From positions 1 to 20,997 of the forward strand of contig QXVZ01023725.1 in the NCBI GenBank assembly GCA_008931825.1: a stretch of DNA of 20,997 nt, read 5' to 3'. A program made the translations under genes and the position numbers. The DNA comes from Phallusia fumigata (taxonomy: Eukaryota; Chordata; Ascidiacea; Phlebobranchia; Ascidiidae). The notes beneath the pieces were generated by a model. It saw only the letters and a program-made list of their open reading frames with translations. It did no database searches and was not told the origin of the DNA. This document shows, one piece after another, positions 19,125 through 20,997 of this stretch; within the stretch, counting starts at the first letter, position 1, and every line of letters begins with the position of its first letter.

Positions 19125-19521
19125 GTAAGTTGTTTACTGCAGCCATATAAAAAGTGGAGACACGATTTTTCTACCTTTAGCTTATAAATAGCGGTGAAAT
19201 TTGTGTATGGGGCGCAACCCTGGTAAGACTTGTTGTTTGATGGCAGGAATATGATTTTCGAGCAGAAACGTTTATCGGTATATAAACTGCAGACAAACGG
19301 GTTTGTTCGGTTTAGAAAAGTTTTCAAATACTCGATAAATGTAAACTGTTTCAATCTGTTCTGAATTGAAACGAGCACTAGATGCAACCTTGCTTGCTTT
19401 TGTTTGCTATACCTGTGGTTTCCCATTGTAGGTTTTAAATTATCCAAAAAAATCGTTTACCGGTTTAAAACAGAAAATACTTGTGTTTTATTTTTTATTT
19501 TGGTTACGTTTCACCCATCAG

Positions 19522-19682
19522 AACCATTGGTCTATTCAGAGAAGAAAGCTGAATCATTGCGAGCGCGTGGTATTGGTGACACATGTCCAATCGTTTTTAG
19601 AAGTTCTATAGCCACTTTATTCCAGATTCATTTGTTCCTCTTAGAGACCCCCAGGTTATATGATAATCAGGTGAATGCAGAG
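19522..19682 (+). other. Possible exon of unknown family
   Basis: A frame open from 19404 to 19745 contains PLVYSEKKAESLRARGIG and FRSSIATLFQIHLFLLETPR, less AT-biased in composition than its flanks. It is bounded by an acceptor-like TTTCACCCATCAG (AG at 19520-19521) and a donor-like GGTAAGC (GT from 19684). I do not recognise the peptide; it does not match FUT8 exon 7. It could be an exon, a decayed transposon fragment or chance. Confidence 0.25.
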
Positions 19683-19967
19683 GGTAAGCAGGTTTGGAAC
19701 TGTCTGTTTTGTGAAGTAGTTATTTATGTGTTGTTTTATTCATGAAATGTCTTTGGGCTTCTGTAAGATTTTGGTGCCGTGTATGATGGGATGTTAATGG
19801 GTTTCTTGTTTATTTCAGTGCTGGTGAGGTTTTGGTTAGGTTGTCTGCTTACAGCCACATCCAAAAACACTATGGTGTTGTGGTGTTGATTTTCCATTGT
19901 GAATGCGATTGAAGGTGAACAGGTGTTCAGGCGTTTTTGTGTGTGAAAGTCTTAGTGTGGTGCCTTT

Positions 19968-20042
19968 GTGTATTGTTGGGTAGTTTTTTGAGTTTGTCCA
20001 ACGTTCGTGTATTGTTGGGTAGTTTTTGAGTTTGTCCAATGT
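19968..20042 (+). repeat. 39-base tandem duplication
   Basis: GTGTATTGTTGGGTAGTTTT...GAGTTTGTCCAA occurs at 19968-20004 and again at 20007-20042, differing by one T in the T-run and at the end. It is a recent local duplication with no evident function. Confidence 0.85.
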
Positions 20043-20997
20043 AACCAACAGTGCCAAATCGGATCTAAACAGACTAACGATGTCAGATGGCACCTGACAC
20101 TCTTCTGGTTTAATGCTGAAATCGGAAATGGCTCTAATGGAGTTTAAGCAGTAAATAAAGCATAATCAGAGAATCCAACAATAAGTAAAATAATAGTACT
20201 TGATAACATTTTTGTTAAATTGTATGTTGGCGATTCCACTTCATTAGTTTGAGGGAAACCCGTCCTTCTGGTGGGCGAAAAACCAGTGTTTGCTACATTT
20301 CACCCCGTTTGGATAAATTATGCAACCCCATTATTCAGTATTTTTCGTGATCAGAAGAGTTTATAGTAAAGTGAATTTAGGGACAGCCAGAAGATAATGT
20401 CAAGGCAGTCTGTTTACTCACGTGTGAAAACGGGAAGTACCTTGCCCAAAAGCTTTGTTTGTCTTCTCCAAACAAATTCAGTCAGGCGCCTATATTGTTT
20501 ACAAACGTGGCTGGGCGCTGCTCGCTCATATCAGAAAACCGATAAGCGAAAGCTATAAAAAATAAACCTGCAACAACGAATTTGGGATGATTTAACGCCA
20601 CAAGTTACGAACTTGGTTAAACAAAATGTAACACAAAGCTAGATGTCTATCGCAGCACGGCTGTGCTCCACTTTACGATGAGAAGATCAAGGCGTTCCAG
20701 AAAGACTCGCAGTCTAAAGTTTCCGGATGGTAGGCAAAATGGGTCAGAAAAATATCTTCAGGCAAACTGAAGCTAAATTACAAGTCCTTTTACAAAAAAT
20801 ACCGAATATTTTGCGACGATTTAAGCGGGTAAACTACAAGTTTTTTTTATAATTTATGCCATCCAGCGGACGAAACATTTGTTCAGAATAGGTTTTAAAA
20901 ACACCGGGTACTACAATAATTAGGTTCAAAATGAAAGCTGATTTCCTTGTGGGGAACATAATATCGTCAACAAACCTTTGTTTACATTTATTACCAT

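Larger units (their letters stand above)
19125..20997. other. Stretch after exon 6 of copy D
   Basis: Exon 7 (YPxxTFIS, VVCTFSSN) and exon 8 (VGDII, GEYPKDK) of the FUT8-like family were looked for and not seen on either strand. Apart from the open stretch near 19520 and the 39-base duplication at 19968-20042, nothing is recognisable; 20043-20997 holds no credible gene. Confidence 0.5.

Noticed and set aside
19049..19447. 132-codon frame on minus
   Set aside because: It overlaps exon 6 of copy D in antisense and shows no recognisable domain.

Overview
This is animal nuclear DNA. The coding parts are short exons with GT/AG introns, the proteins are animal families (an LRRC42-like protein and a cluster of FUT8-like alpha-1,6-fucosyltransferases), the sequence is AT-rich, and long stretches hold dispersed repeats. 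Compact introns and tandem FUT8-like paralogues would fit an invertebrate chordate such as an ascidian (Ciona type). That placement is an inference, not proven by the sequence. One unresolved base (n) lies at 2975.

Layout. 219-1424 (minus) is an uninterrupted LRRC42-like reading frame with a poly(A) signal behind it. 1471-3239 has no gene. From 3240 to at least 19124 there are four FUT8-like copies, called A to D here: A on minus (3240-4736), B on plus (4965-8208), C on plus (9629-12271), D on plus (16786-19124). A and B are head to head, about 230 bases apart. Between C and D lie a roughly 1.1 kb array of TTCGAA/ATTCATGAAT palindromes (12932-14057), one copy of a dispersed repeat whose partner is at 8776-9200, and a shorter duplicated block (15772-16210). 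After D there is one unexplained open stretch (about 19520-19682) and a 39-base tandem duplication.

The copies share one exon plan. Exon 1 encodes a type II membrane anchor (83 nt in B and D). Exon 2 is a mini-exon of 35 nt (29 in C). Exon 3 encodes a short Gln/Thr/Pro-rich stem of variable length. Exon 4 carries the Cys-rich ARKLxC...GCGLGCQLHHIG segment. Exon 5 carries WWIGQLM..QPKL. Exon 6 carries the GDP-fucose motif HIRRTDK and LATDD. Exon 7 carries CTFSSN. Exon 8 is an SH3-like C-terminus. Splice phases agree between copies (2,1,0,1,2,2,0).

As given, no copy is complete. A has lost its start codon, has an early stop and is cut off in exon 5. B has one extra T in exon 5 and no donor after exon 6. 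C has frameshifts in exons 1 and 3, lacks exons 5 and 6, and has a TAA in exon 7. D is open through exons 1-6, but its exons 7 and 8 are not visible before the window ends. A and D are close relatives in opposite orientation; B and C are older, diverged copies. The window reads as a birth-and-death gene cluster shaped by duplication, inversion and decay.
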